Positions 29,272 through 38,830 of a stretch of 64,000 nucleotides of DNA are shown here, one piece after another. Location of the stretch: positions 248,001 through 312,000 of the forward strand of contig CBDHEM010000071.1 of assembly GCA_965261955.1 (NCBI GenBank). Reading direction: 5' to 3'. The notes below the pieces were generated by a model. That model saw only the letters and a program-made list of their open reading frames with translations, did not search any database and was not told the DNA's origin. The DNA is from JABAAI01 sp965261955 (GTDB lineage: Bacteria > Spirochaetota > Leptospiria > Leptospirales > Leptonemataceae). Both the position numbers and the translations under genes were made by a program. Positions within the stretch are counted from its first letter, which is position 1. Each line of letters opens with the position of its first letter.

Positions 29272-30096
29272 TCACTTTTTTAAAGCATTCTTGATACACA
29301 TTAATTTTCCGCGCAAACGCATAATTGCTTTCGTATGTAATTGTGATATACGGCTTTCTGTCACATCTAGAACTTCCCCAATCTCTTTTAGAGTCAAATC
29401 TTCATAATAATACAACACAACAACTTTTTTCTCTTTTTCAGGTAATTGCTGAATAGCCTCCACAATAACACCCTTTACTTCTTCTTTTTCGATGAGGGTA
29501 TCCGGATTTAAATTTGCAGAAGACTCAAGCGTTTCCACAAATGATATTTCTCCATTATCTTCTCCTAAATACCATATATCATTCAAAGAAATGATACTTG
29601 TTCCTGAAATTTTTGTCAGTAAGGAATGCAACTCATCAACAGAAAGATTCATCTCTCTGGCTATATCTTCATCTTCAACAGTATGCCCCATTTTATTTTC
29701 CAGCATACTGATAGTTTCTTCCACCTGCTTGGCTTTCTGACGAATAGAACGAGGAATCCAATCAATACTCCGTAATTCATCAAATATCGCTCCACGGATA
29801 CGGGTCATAGCATATGTCTTAAATTTAATCTCTCTTTCGGGATCAAATTTTTCAATAGCATCAAGCAATCCAAAAGAACCATAACTTACAAGATCATCAA
29901 ATTCTACATTCTGTGGCATACCAATAGCTACTTTTCCGGCTACGTATTTTACTAAAGCAGAATACTGTTCCACAAAAAACTCTCGAATTTCAAGACTATG
30001 GGTGTCCCTGTAACGAAACCAAAGGTCTCTTTCTTCCTCATTTTTATACTTTTCATATACACGTGATATTCGTTTTTTCGTACTACTTACCGCCAT
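29272..30096 (-). CDS. fliA: RNA polymerase sigma factor FliA/WhiG (sigma-28)
   Basis: This alternative sigma factor directs late flagellar genes. From ATG at 30096 (MAVSSTKKR) it has 274 residues. Region 2 carries LVSYGSFGLLDAIEKFDPER and KFKTYAMTRIRGAIFDELRS, the latter typical of sigma-28; region 4 has EKKVVVLYYYEDLTLKEIGE and TESRISQLHTKAIMRLR. The longer frame to 30165 runs into the preceding gene and is not needed. It follows a small membrane protein, flhG and flhF, the order usual in spirochaetes. Confidence 0.92.
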   Translation of the reverse strand: MAVSSTKKRISRVYEKYKNEEERDLWFRYRDTHSLEIREFFVEQYSALVKYVAGKVAIGMPQNVEFDDLVSYGSFGLLDAIEKFDPEREIKFKTYAMTRIRGAIFDELRSIDWIPRSIRQKAKQVEETISMLENKMGHTVEDEDIAREMNLSVDELHSLLTKISGTSIISLNDIWYLGEDNGEISFVETLESSANLNPDTLIEKEEVKGVIVEAIQQLPEKEKKVVVLYYYEDLTLKEIGEVLDVTESRISQLHTKAIMRLRGKLMCIKNALKK

Positions 30097-30097
30097 T

Positions 30098-30604
30098 TTA
30101 TTCACTCTCCATTTCATCACGCGCCAGCATGGTTCGTACAGCTTCTGCCATAACATTAGGCTCATTTTTAATTTTAATTTTATCCACTAAGACATGCTTA
30201 CCATAATTTTTTTTGCCGCCTATCGAAGCATCTCCACTCATAGTTGTATTTTCGCTAGAACCTTCCGCCGCACTTTCAAGGGAAGTTTTATTCTCAGCTG
30301 TGGAAAAGGCAACTTCCCCATCTTCAGACATATCTTCCCCTTTCATGTCTCCTTCCATTACAGCTCCTGCAAATTTTTGTCCAATAAATATACCTTTAAA
30401 AATTCCTAAGACTTCAGGAACACTTTTTTCTAAAATTTTATAGCTACCTATCCCCAATATCCCAGAAAAAATACTTAAGAAAAAAGCGGTTGATAGTACT
30501 GAAGAAAAACGAACTCCCCCTATAATGCCGAAAGCAAATGAAAACAAAAAACCAAAGGCTACAAATATACATGCGAATTTTAGAAGAAATGCCATATAAT
30601 TCAA
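30098..30604 (-). CDS. Small membrane protein of the flhF-flhG-fliA cluster
   Basis: The 168-residue product has two N-terminal transmembrane helices and a cytoplasmic tail. The middle is low-complexity (Ser/Glu/Thr-rich), but the last 30 residues, DKIKIKNEPNVMAEAVRTML, look conserved and may be a binding motif. Its position between flhG and fliA, with 2 bp to the fliA start, suggests a flagellar or regulatory role; the function is unknown. Confidence 0.75.
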   Translation of the reverse strand: MNYMAFLLKFACIFVAFGFLFSFAFGIIGGVRFSSVLSTAFFLSIFSGILGIGSYKILEKSVPEVLGIFKGIFIGQKFAGAVMEGDMKGEDMSEDGEVAFSTAENKTSLESAAEGSSENTTMSGDASIGGKKNYGKHVLVDKIKIKNEPNVMAEAVRTMLARDEMESE

Positions 30605-30631
30605 TTCACCATATGGGTATGTTGCAAAAAA

Positions 30632-31585
30632 TCATTTAAAAATACCCATTGTGTCTTTTTCTTTTCCTCCCATCATATTCCGGAAAAAAGAAAGCAAACC
30701 ATTTGAATTATTTTTTTCCTTATCAAGCAACAATTGTCTGCCAATGTGTGCCAAACAAATAGCACTCTTTGAATTGGGATAAGATGTGACCAATGGCCTT
30801 TGATTACGTATGCTTTTTTGGACTAAATCTTCCTCAAGAACAAAACCAAGGAGGTCAACAGATGCATACAAAAAACGCGTGGCTATGCTCTTAAGTCGCT
30901 CAGCTACACAACGTGCCTCCGTGGCGGAAGGAGCACGATTAACCACTAAACGAACTCTTTTTTTAGAATTGCGTACAACAATGCTCTTAATCATAGCATA
31001 GGCATCCGTAATTGAAGTTGGCTCGGGGGTTGTGACAACAAGAATTTCATCACTGGCTAAAGCAAAACTCACAACATTCATACCTATGCCAGCCCCTGTA
31101 TCAATCAAAACCATATCATAGTGCTCAAGGTCCTCAAGTTGTTCTAAAAAAGCCCTACGCTCTTCATATCCGATATCAGCGAGTTGTGAAATACCATTTG
31201 CACCCGCAATAATATCTAAGCCAAAACTAGTCGAGATAATCGTATCCCGCAACCTTTTTTTGCCTCTAACTACGTCATAAATATTATAATCAGGGATAAT
31301 CCCCATCAGAATATTTACATTAGCCAAACCAAAATCACCATCTAAAAGTAATACCTTAGCACCTTTTTGAACAAGACTAATACCAAGGTTCACTGACAAA
31401 GTCGACTTACCAACTCCTCCCTTACCAGAAGTTAAAGCAATCACTCGACTTGATGATTTAAGAGGCACAGAAGGTTTTGATGTTTTATTAGAAATAGGCA
31501 TCACATTATCATCAGAAACAATATCAAAATCACTCAATCTCTTCCTACTACTGATTACCCTTAAATCCTCTACTTGGTCTATCAT
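30632..31585 (-). CDS. flhG: Flagellar number regulator FlhG (MinD-like ATPase)
   Basis: This is a MinD/ParA-type ATPase that with FlhF controls flagellar number and placement. The deviant Walker A is KGGVGKST (55-62), followed by VLLLDGDFGLANVNILMG, DMVLIDTGAGIG and LVVTTPEPTSITDAY, all typical. It has 317 residues and lies 71 bp after flhF. Confidence 0.92.
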   Translation of the reverse strand: MIDQVEDLRVISSRKRLSDFDIVSDDNVMPISNKTSKPSVPLKSSSRVIALTSGKGGVGKSTLSVNLGISLVQKGAKVLLLDGDFGLANVNILMGIIPDYNIYDVVRGKKRLRDTIISTSFGLDIIAGANGISQLADIGYEERRAFLEQLEDLEHYDMVLIDTGAGIGMNVVSFALASDEILVVTTPEPTSITDAYAMIKSIVVRNSKKRVRLVVNRAPSATEARCVAERLKSIATRFLYASVDLLGFVLEEDLVQKSIRNQRPLVTSYPNSKSAICLAHIGRQLLLDKEKNNSNGLLSFFRNMMGGKEKDTMGIFK

Positions 31586-31656
31586 GTTTTTCTACACAAA
31601 AAAAAGAAACCCATTTAAGGAACTCCCTTTTCATATCCTCCAACCAATAAAATACA

Positions 31657-32958
31657 CTAGACTCTTTGCCTGTCCAGACTCAAAGCCATAGTAGCCATCT
31701 CTTTTGAATCAGCATCACGTATGTCCGTCGGAACTTCCTGTCCACTTGTGATAAAAGAGAAAGACCTCTTAAACTTATCGGCAACTTCCACAAAAGGGCC
31801 AATAAATTCTGCTTCATCCACCTTCGTTAAGATTAATTTATCAAAACCAATCAGACCATAACCCAAAAGAAATTTTTCCAAAAGACTAGGATTTGTATTC
31901 GCAGCGAGAACCAAGCTACGCTCCAAATTCAATTCTTCCTCACATGCACGAAGATATTCATCAAGATCATGCAAACGCTCATTATCTGAATAAGAAATAC
32001 CAGAGGTATCGATAAGGATCATCTCCGCTCCATCACGACGTAGGCTTTCCACAAACTCTTCCTTGCTAAGGGGAGCATGAAAATCTATTCCCATAACACT
32101 AGCGTAGGTTTTCAACTGCTCCGTTGCCGCCAAACGATATTGATCTAGGCTGTAAATGGAAACCTCGCGTTTTTCTGCAATATGGAAACGAGCAGCAAGT
32201 TTGGCTAAACTTGTCGTTTTACCAGCTCCGGTCGGGCCTATCAAGGCATAAGCCCGACATTCTCCTTGAATAGGTGCTTGGCTTGGTTGAACCCGTATAA
32301 CTTCCCTAAGAACAGTCAATGTCTTCCTCTCCACATCACTATAATCACCCTTTTCTTTTGGAGAGAGCTGATCTTCTATTTTTCGCAAACAATCGTTTGT
32401 AAAAGCTGGACTCATTTGTGCATTGCGAAACTGTTTTTCGACTTCCTCCAAATAGTACGATTTTTGGATATTTGCTTCTCCACCCCTCTCTCCATGCAAA
32501 TCTCTTATACTGTTGAAAGAAGAAGTTTGCGAAAAAGGTTTAGACGGATAAGACGAAGAAGATGCCTTTCTCTCTATTCCATAAGGGGAAGAGGTCTTAC
32601 GAGAAGACTTAGCTTCTTCTAACAAATCTTTTTGCATATCTCTTTGAGAAAATAAGGCATCGACATTACCATGGGCATAGGATGGAGAAGAAAGACCAGA
32701 AGTACGAGGGGGGGTTGGGTTCCCTTCCGTTACACTTTTCTTTTGTGGGAAATAATGAGAAGGCAACGATTTTATAGAGTTCCTCTCCGTAAGCATATAT
32801 TCTACTTCCACACTTTTTCTTGAAAAAAGCCTAGAGCCGAGCAAGCCACCTTCATTAATCTCACGATGTTCCAAAATAATAGCATCCGCACCATGAGTGC
32901 CCCTAAGCTTCATCATACACTCTGAAATGCTTGTTCCACGAATTTTATAATATTTCAT
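31657..32958 (-). CDS. flhF: Flagellar biosynthesis GTPase FlhF
   Basis: FlhF is an SRP-type GTPase needed for placing flagella. From ATG at 32958 (MKYYKIRGTS; GAGG is 13 bases upstream) it has 433 residues. The N-terminal B domain is followed by a Ser-rich linker and the NG GTPase domain with GPTGAGKTT (241-249), SLDQYRLAATEQLKTYA, LIDTSG and LTKVDEAEFIG. It begins the flagellar regulatory operon. Confidence 0.92.
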   Translation of the reverse strand: MKYYKIRGTSISECMMKLRGTHGADAIILEHREINEGGLLGSRLFSRKSVEVEYMLTERNSIKSLPSHYFPQKKSVTEGNPTPPRTSGLSSPSYAHGNVDALFSQRDMQKDLLEEAKSSRKTSSPYGIERKASSSSYPSKPFSQTSSFNSIRDLHGERGGEANIQKSYYLEEVEKQFRNAQMSPAFTNDCLRKIEDQLSPKEKGDYSDVERKTLTVLREVIRVQPSQAPIQGECRAYALIGPTGAGKTTSLAKLAARFHIAEKREVSIYSLDQYRLAATEQLKTYASVMGIDFHAPLSKEEFVESLRRDGAEMILIDTSGISYSDNERLHDLDEYLRACEEELNLERSLVLAANTNPSLLEKFLLGYGLIGFDKLILTKVDEAEFIGPFVEVADKFKRSFSFITSGQEVPTDIRDADSKEMATMALSLDRQRV

Positions 32959-33211
32959 TAAAAAGAACCTCACTAAAACAGAAAAGGAGTTGAGTATTTA
33001 TATTATGTCGTTTTTCATGCCTGTGGGTGCAATCCTTTTTCTTTTCACGCAAATGGGGTCATTCTATTCATATAGCTATATTTTCTTGTTGGCCAACAAA
33101 GATTTGTGATTATTTTTGTCTTAGTTGGTAGGTTTAGAGTTGGCTAAAACTGAGATAAAATGAAGTTCAGACATTTACTTTTTTTATATTAGGAGGGAAA
33201 GCATTCGTTAA

Positions 33212-33931
33212 ATGAAGTACTCACCACTGATCATCTACCGTTTTTTTGCGATAACGACTGCTGGTATTGGCCTAGTTTTTTTCCCTTTTTGCAAAGATAC
33301 CAAAACTACTTTTACAACCCCTCTTAAACCATCCGCTTTCATTTGGGGGAAAGAGGCTACGGCAAGTATTGATCGTATTCAAAAAGTTGGATGGAGAATT
33401 TCACAACAAGCATCCAATAACAAACAGATAAAACTTTATCTCCCATACACTGCTACGACTATTCGTAATGAAAAACAATCTGAAAAAGAAAGCATCACAA
33501 AAATGGAAGGTTTGTCTGTAGAAAGCTCATCTAATATCGCTGAACTCTATCTTTATCTTGACAAGGGTCATTTGAGTCTAGCACGCATTATCCATCATCT
33601 CAAACAAGACGAATCTGAAATATATCTTATAAATTTTAAAAAAAATTATGATCTGAACAAAGCAATTTGGACATCCAAAAGGCAAACTGATCGCCTCTTT
33701 CAAGATGATAAAAATAGAGTAGCTACAAAAAAAATGGCTTCCCTTTATGAAAGAAATGATATCTTTGTCGCTCTCCATCGTACAATGGTGGAAAGCTCTG
33801 AGCAGACCCTTTCGAAAGGACGTAACCATAGTATAGAAGTGATCCTATACAGTAAAAAGAATCCTGGTTTAACAGGAGAATCTCTCATCCAAATTTTAAA
33901 AGGGCAGTATTCCTCTGTTGCTAGTGAATAA
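33212..33931 (+). CDS. Putative lipoprotein of unknown function
   Basis: The 239-residue product starts with a hydrophobic signal and a possible lipobox cysteine (VFFPFC, about residue 26). The rest is mixed alpha/beta with LYLYLDKGHLSLARIIHHL. I do not recognise a family. GGAGGG lies 13-18 bases before the ATG. It lies 15 bp before the NSS transporter and may be cotranscribed. The 250-bp spacer to flhF presumably holds divergent promoters; I see no clear one. Confidence 0.55.
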   Translation: MKYSPLIIYRFFAITTAGIGLVFFPFCKDTKTTFTTPLKPSAFIWGKEATASIDRIQKVGWRISQQASNNKQIKLYLPYTATTIRNEKQSEKESITKMEGLSVESSSNIAELYLYLDKGHLSLARIIHHLKQDESEIYLINFKKNYDLNKAIWTSKRQTDRLFQDDKNRVATKKMASLYERNDIFVALHRTMVESSEQTLSKGRNHSIEVILYSKKNPGLTGESLIQILKGQYSSVASE

Positions 33932-33945
33932 CTCTCATTTATCGT

Positions 33946-35532
33946 ATGAAAAAGGATAGTGATGTAATTTCTAATCCATCTTTACATAAAGATCAGTGGA
34001 GTTCCCGTTTGGGAATTATATTAGCTGTAATGGGAAGTGCCATTGGGTTGGGAAATTTTCTGCGTTTCCCAGGGTTGGCTACTCGTTATGGCGGTGGTAG
34101 TTTTTTTATACCTTACGCTGTGGCTATATTACTCTTAGGTCTTCCCATTGCTTGGGCAGAGTGGTCCATTGGGCGTACAGGTGGGAAACACGGTTTCCAT
34201 TCTTCCCCGGGTATTATCCAAGCTATTTGCAAAAATCGTTTTTCTGCATATTTTGGAGTTTTAGGACTTATCGTACCTGTAGGCATTTTCATGTACTATG
34301 TCTTTATTGAGGCTTGGTGCCTTTACTATGCTTGGCAATATTTAGTTGGAGGCATTTCCTTGGGTGAAGATGCGAAAGCATATCAAAGTTTTTTCGAGTC
34401 TTTTGTTGGTGCTGGTGCTGATGGGGCTCTGATAGGAAATCCTATGGTCTCTGGTCTCTCTGCTGCCGTCTACTCTGTAATCATTTGTTATATTATCAAT
34501 TTTACTGTAATCTATCGTGGCATCAACAAGGGTATTGAAGTGCTTTCTCGCTACGCCATACCTTTTCTTTTTATATGTAGTTTTATTATCTTGTTTCGAG
34601 TTTTGACATTAGGAACACCAAACCCTGCCTTTCCAGAAAGAAATCTACTGAATGGTTTGGGTTCCATGTGGAATCCGGGTAAGGGTGATGCCTTTTGGAC
34701 ATCTCTTTGGAATGCAGAGATGTGGCTTGCTGCAGCCGGGCAAGTATTCTTTTCCCTTTCGGTTGGCTTTGGGATTATTATCAATTACAGTAGCTACCTA
34801 AAAAAAAATGATGATGTTTTACTTTCTGGTACTACCTCTGCTTCTGGTAATATTTTTGCTGAGGTTGCACTTGGCGGTATGATCACTATTCCAGCAGCCT
34901 TTATATTTTTAGGTCCTACCGGTATAGAAGGATCTTCTTTTTCATTAGGCTTTATTACTCTACCAAACGTTTTTGCACGCATGCCATTGGGAGAAGCCGT
35001 GGGTTTTATCTGGTTTTTTTTACTTTTCCTAGCCGCTTTAACAAGTTCTACTTCCATGCTACAACCAGTTATTGCTTTTTTTGAAGAAGGTTTGCATTTA
35101 CAAAAACGCCTAGCTGTATTGTTATTACTTATTCTAAGTTTACTAGGAACAAGTTTTATTATGTACTATTCGAAAGATACTCAAGCTATGGAGATGATAG
35201 ACTTTTGGATAGGAACCGCTTTCATCTATGTGTTAGCAACCATCTTAGTGATTATTTTTGGCTGGGGAATTGGAGCGAAGGAAGGATGGGACGAAGCAAG
35301 GCAAGGTTCTCTCCTAAAAATACCTTACTTTTTTGGCTACGTGCTCAAATATGTTTCCCCTGTGTATTTACTTGTAATTTTCTTTTTCTGGTTGTATGAA
35401 AAATTACCTAAATATTGGCAACAACTCCAAAACGATCCTGTGTCACAGTATACAGTGTTTTTTATTTTTTTCCTACTCCTATTTTTTACCCTTGCCATTG
35501 CAAAAGCTATTAGGAATTGGCAAAAAATGTAG
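33946..35532 (+). CDS. Sodium:neurotransmitter symporter family (NSS) transporter
   Basis: This sodium-coupled amino-acid importer of the LeuT/MhsT class has 528 residues and about 12 helices. Helix 1 carries GSAIGLGNFLRFPGLATRYG, containing the unwound substrate/sodium site. The very small downstream gene resembles MetS, partner of the methionine/alanine transporter MetP, so similar substrates are likely here. Confidence 0.93.
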   Translation: MKKDSDVISNPSLHKDQWSSRLGIILAVMGSAIGLGNFLRFPGLATRYGGGSFFIPYAVAILLLGLPIAWAEWSIGRTGGKHGFHSSPGIIQAICKNRFSAYFGVLGLIVPVGIFMYYVFIEAWCLYYAWQYLVGGISLGEDAKAYQSFFESFVGAGADGALIGNPMVSGLSAAVYSVIICYIINFTVIYRGINKGIEVLSRYAIPFLFICSFIILFRVLTLGTPNPAFPERNLLNGLGSMWNPGKGDAFWTSLWNAEMWLAAAGQVFFSLSVGFGIIINYSSYLKKNDDVLLSGTTSASGNIFAEVALGGMITIPAAFIFLGPTGIEGSSFSLGFITLPNVFARMPLGEAVGFIWFFLLFLAALTSSTSMLQPVIAFFEEGLHLQKRLAVLLLLILSLLGTSFIMYYSKDTQAMEMIDFWIGTAFIYVLATILVIIFGWGIGAKEGWDEARQGSLLKIPYFFGYVLKYVSPVYLLVIFFFWLYEKLPKYWQQLQNDPVSQYTVFFIFFLLLFFTLAIAKAIRNWQKM

Positions 35533-35565
35533 GCGCATGCGAATAGAAAAAATGAGGTACATAAA

Positions 35566-35664
35566 ATGACTTGGAATGGTTGGCTATTAATGATTTTTGC
35601 TGTAAGCATAGTGACTTTTTTATTTGGTTGGTCTTTGTACCTTAGCCTCACTCGAAAAAAGTAA
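35566..35664 (+). CDS. MetS-like small subunit of the NSS transporter
   Basis: This is a 32-residue single-helix protein, MTWNGWLLMIFAVSIVTF followed by LFGWSLYLSLTRKK. It has a GAGG ribosome site about 12 bases before the ATG and lies 33 bp after the transporter stop. The small partner MetS of the methionine/alanine NSS transporter has the same length and layout (short polar start, one helix, basic end). Confidence 0.7.
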   Translation: MTWNGWLLMIFAVSIVTFLFGWSLYLSLTRKK

Positions 35665-35705
35665 CTATGTGCGTCACTATAGGAATACATCCTATTTCGT
35701 TTTAA

Positions 35706-36740
35706 ATGAACACAAGGAGTACCATAAAACTTATAGGCGAGATCAACATCAAAAGAAAACACATCTTACTTTTCGTGCTCTTTTTTTGTATCACTATTGT
35801 ACCTCTTTTTTCTTTGTGTGCACCCGTTAGTAACGGTGAACATAAAATAGAGTTTTCAATTCCCAAAGGGGTGGGAGCTTCTTTTGTGGCTAACAAGCTT
35901 AAGAAGGAGAAACTGATTTCTAACCCCATCTTTTTCCGTTTTTATTTACGCCTAATTGCTCGTGCTGATCGCATCCAAACGGGTATTTATAGACTGCATG
36001 ATGGCCTGTGGATGCATGAAATAGCAGAAAAGCTTGTATCTGGCAAGGTTCGTCTCCACCCCATAACAATAATAGAGGGATGGAATAATCGACAAATAGG
36101 TGACTATCTTACCAGAAAAAGCCTTGTGACAAGTCGTGAAGAATTTCTTCGTTTGAGTCGTGATCCTATAATTCTAAAAAAGTATGGAATACAAACATCT
36201 TCCACGGAAGGCTATCTCTATCCAGATACCTATTATATTCCAGATACATATGATTTCAAACAAATTCATAAAATCATGCTAGATAAGTTTTTTAATGTAA
36301 TCAAAGAACTAGGAGCCGAAAAATTTACCCCTAGCGATTTAAGCAATCGTATCATTTTAGCTTCCATAGTGGAGAGAGAAGCACGCCACCCAGAAGAAAG
36401 ACCGATTATTGCTCGCGTTTTTTTGAACCGCTTACAAAAAAAAATGAAACTAGAGTCCTGTGCAACTGTGCAGTACCTTTTCCCAAAGCCTCGTGCCAAG
36501 CTTTACCACAGGGATTTGGCTATCCCTTCCCCTTATAATACTTACATACACTATGGTATGCCTCCCGCTCCCATTGCAAATGCTAGTCAAGCAGCTCTCA
36601 AAGCAGCCTTTGCACCAGAGAAAAATGAATATCTATATTTTGTTGTAAAGCCTAGAGGCACACATCATTTTTCTCGTACCTACACAGAGCATATTTACGC
36701 TAAAAAAAAATACATCGACTCCGATCTCGTAAGAAACTAA
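35706..36740 (+). CDS. mltG: Endolytic transglycosylase MltG
   Basis: MltG cleaves nascent peptidoglycan strands and so limits glycan length. The 344-residue protein has one N-terminal helix (HILLFVLFFCITIVPLFSLC), a LysM-like part (IPKGVGASFVANKLKKEKLI) and the YceG catalytic region. The catalytic Glu is E223 in ASIVEREA, with SCATVQYLF and IHYGMPPAPIANAS also diagnostic. It starts 42 bp after the MetS-like gene. Confidence 0.93.
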   Translation: MNTRSTIKLIGEINIKRKHILLFVLFFCITIVPLFSLCAPVSNGEHKIEFSIPKGVGASFVANKLKKEKLISNPIFFRFYLRLIARADRIQTGIYRLHDGLWMHEIAEKLVSGKVRLHPITIIEGWNNRQIGDYLTRKSLVTSREEFLRLSRDPIILKKYGIQTSSTEGYLYPDTYYIPDTYDFKQIHKIMLDKFFNVIKELGAEKFTPSDLSNRIILASIVEREARHPEERPIIARVFLNRLQKKMKLESCATVQYLFPKPRAKLYHRDLAIPSPYNTYIHYGMPPAPIANASQAALKAAFAPEKNEYLYFVVKPRGTHHFSRTYTEHIYAKKKYIDSDLVRN

Positions 36741-36922
36741 AGGGCAATAAAACAAAATCGATAATAGAGTTTTTCCGAAAGTCTAATTCTAGTGTATTTT
36801 ATCCCTATCGTTCATACTTGAATTTTATTCTACGAAATAGTGAATAGGGAGCACAAAAAATACAAGAGCCTAGAGATGTAGCGTAACGAAGGCGCTGATC
36901 ACGTACACATAGCAGAGAACTA

Positions 36923-37820
36923 TTGCCACCCATGTATAGGGAAGCTGAGATGGCTGGTACAGGTATTTGTTCTGGTGAAGGAGGGATGTTGCCAGAAGAG
37001 CAGAAAGAAAACTCTCGGTATCTGTATGAATTAGCTTCTGCGATGTTTGGATTTTCTTTAGATAAAATGAGTGAGAGAAAAAGGTTACAAGCTTTCCACT
37101 TTACGGCCAGCCAAGGTGCGAAAACGAGTGTTGGGGGGCATCTACCAGGTTCTAAGGCGAAAGGTGTGTGAAATTGCTGAGGTGCGTTCCCTCCCAGAGG
37201 GGTAGCAGCTGTTTCTCCCCACGCTTTAAATATCTACAGAGTCCCAATGATTTTAAATATATAGCCGATCAATTTAGAGAAGTCAGCTCAGATATTCCCA
37301 TTGGATTTAAAACTTCAGCTAATCATATTGAAAAAAGTATTGATTTTGCTTTGGCTACTAGTTTGGATGATAGAGGTGGAGGGACAGGTGCAGCTCCTCT
37401 CATCTTTCGCAATAATATTTCCATATCAACTATACTCGCTCTAGCTCGTGTACGAAAATATCTAGATAGTTTTGGTTATCGAAAAGATATAACTCTGATT
37501 ATTACCGGTGGGTTACAGCTTCAGATTTTATTAAAGCTATGTGCTTGGGAGCTGATGGTATTACACTTTCTAACGCTCCTTTACAGGCTATTGGTTGTTT
37601 AGGAATGCGTGCTTGCCGTACAAATAACTGTCCTGTAGCTATTACGACGCAAAATCCTGTTCTTCGTCAACGGCTTAGATGTAGAAAAATCAGTAAATCG
37701 TCTATTCAATTTTCTTGTATCTTCCACGGATTTGATGAAGGTGATGGCAAAATCCTGTGGGCATGATAATTTGCAGAAATTCACAAGGAGAGATTTAGTA
37801 ATGATTATAAAACCCATGTA
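36923..37820 (+). pseudogene. Glutamate synthase-family (FMN-binding) protein, decayed
   Basis: Successive frames show parts of a GltB-like FMN domain: AGTGICSGEGGMLPEEQ, TSVGGHLPGSK, IPIGFKTSANHIEKSIDFAL, DDRGGGTGAAPLIFRNNISI, LGADGITLSNAPLQAIGCLG and ACRTNNCPVAITTQNP, ending CGHDNLQKFTRRDL. The N-terminal half is missing and at least three frameshifts or stops separate the parts (near 37171, 37190-37230, 37520-37560). It is not functional. A core nitrogen-assimilation gene has been lost here. Confidence 0.85.
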
Positions 37821-37989
37821 AAAAGTTGAGTATTATTTTTTACAAATGATCGACTTTCCCTTTTAGCTGTAATCAGCAAAAATAGAGGTGGGGATCATGC
37901 AAGATTACTCAACAGAAATACAAATTATCACGAGAAATTTGTCTCGTGTAAGGAATACAGAAATCCATCGTAAAGCAGGCCTAGGCTTG

Positions 37990-38542
37990 AAATGATGACA
38001 GCCAAGAATATCCGTTTTGTCTGTCGTATTCATGGAGCATGCATGGAGCATGCATGGAGTATGTATGGAGTATGCCATAAGACTTTTTATTCTTGGCTAA
38101 AAAAATTTAGAGCTTGTGCTTATGAGTTAGACGCATTAGCAAATCGTCCAAGAAGCTGTAAAATAAGCCCTAAACGTATAGACAAAGAGACAGTCAAACA
38201 ACTATGCGCGTAATAAAAAAGAAAACAGGAAATGCAGGAGGTGTTTTCGTCGCCTATGCCTTCAAGAAACAAACAGGTCAATACATAGCTCATTCCACAA
38301 TTGATAATATCTTTTCTCGAGAAGGTCTACTGGCGTAAAGGCAATAAGCTACATACAAAACGGTATGCATCTTGAAAAGCCACTTGATTTGATAAAAAAT
38401 AGCCTGCTGAAAATAGCCTGCTGAAAACAGCATACTGGAAGAATTTATGAAATTTTATAACGAAGAAAAGCCACATACTTCACTTAAAGGATTGACACCT
38501 ATGCAAGCTTTTAACAAATTTTACAATAACGAAGTAGCTTAA
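37990..38542 (+). pseudogene. IS481-like transposase relic
   Basis: The helix-turn-helix start reads VCHKTFYSWLKKFR and LANRPRSCKISPKRIDKE, and the C-terminal end of the integrase core reads KFYNEEKPHTSLKGLTPMQA. The catalytic middle is almost entirely deleted. An 11-bp unit is repeated four times in the HTH region and a 15-bp unit twice at about 38393-38426. It is a dead remnant. Confidence 0.7.
38031..38074 (+). repeat. 11-bp tandem repeat, four copies, inside the IS481 relic
   Basis: The unit CATGGAGCATG appears twice exactly and twice with changes (CATGGAGTATG, TATGGAGTATG). In the protein frame it inserts a stretch such as HGACMEHAWSMYG between the two HTH helices. Confidence 0.9.
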
Positions 38543-38830
38543 AGAGGAACATACAGTGTTACCTTTTTACATGGGTTCTACAAGATTTAGTAACGATAAA
38601 TAGAGAAATGGCATATTTTGCGGGTGTTGAATATACCAGAGTCGTTCCTCTATCATAAAAAAGTCAAATTTGCAATAAAACTTTTTACGCTTGTCTATAT
38701 AGCCCTAGTATCTTTACGATAGTATACTTTTATAACGAGTAGCGTCTATCTTTGAAATAAATAAATGTTTTATTCTTTTCTAACTAAAAGAGTATAAAAA
38801 ACAGTGTCTGCGAGTGTTGTGTTATAAAAA

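Noticed and set aside
35337..35762. Minus-strand frame of 141 codons over the NSS transporter end, metS and the mltG start
   Set aside because: It is antisense to three well-supported genes.
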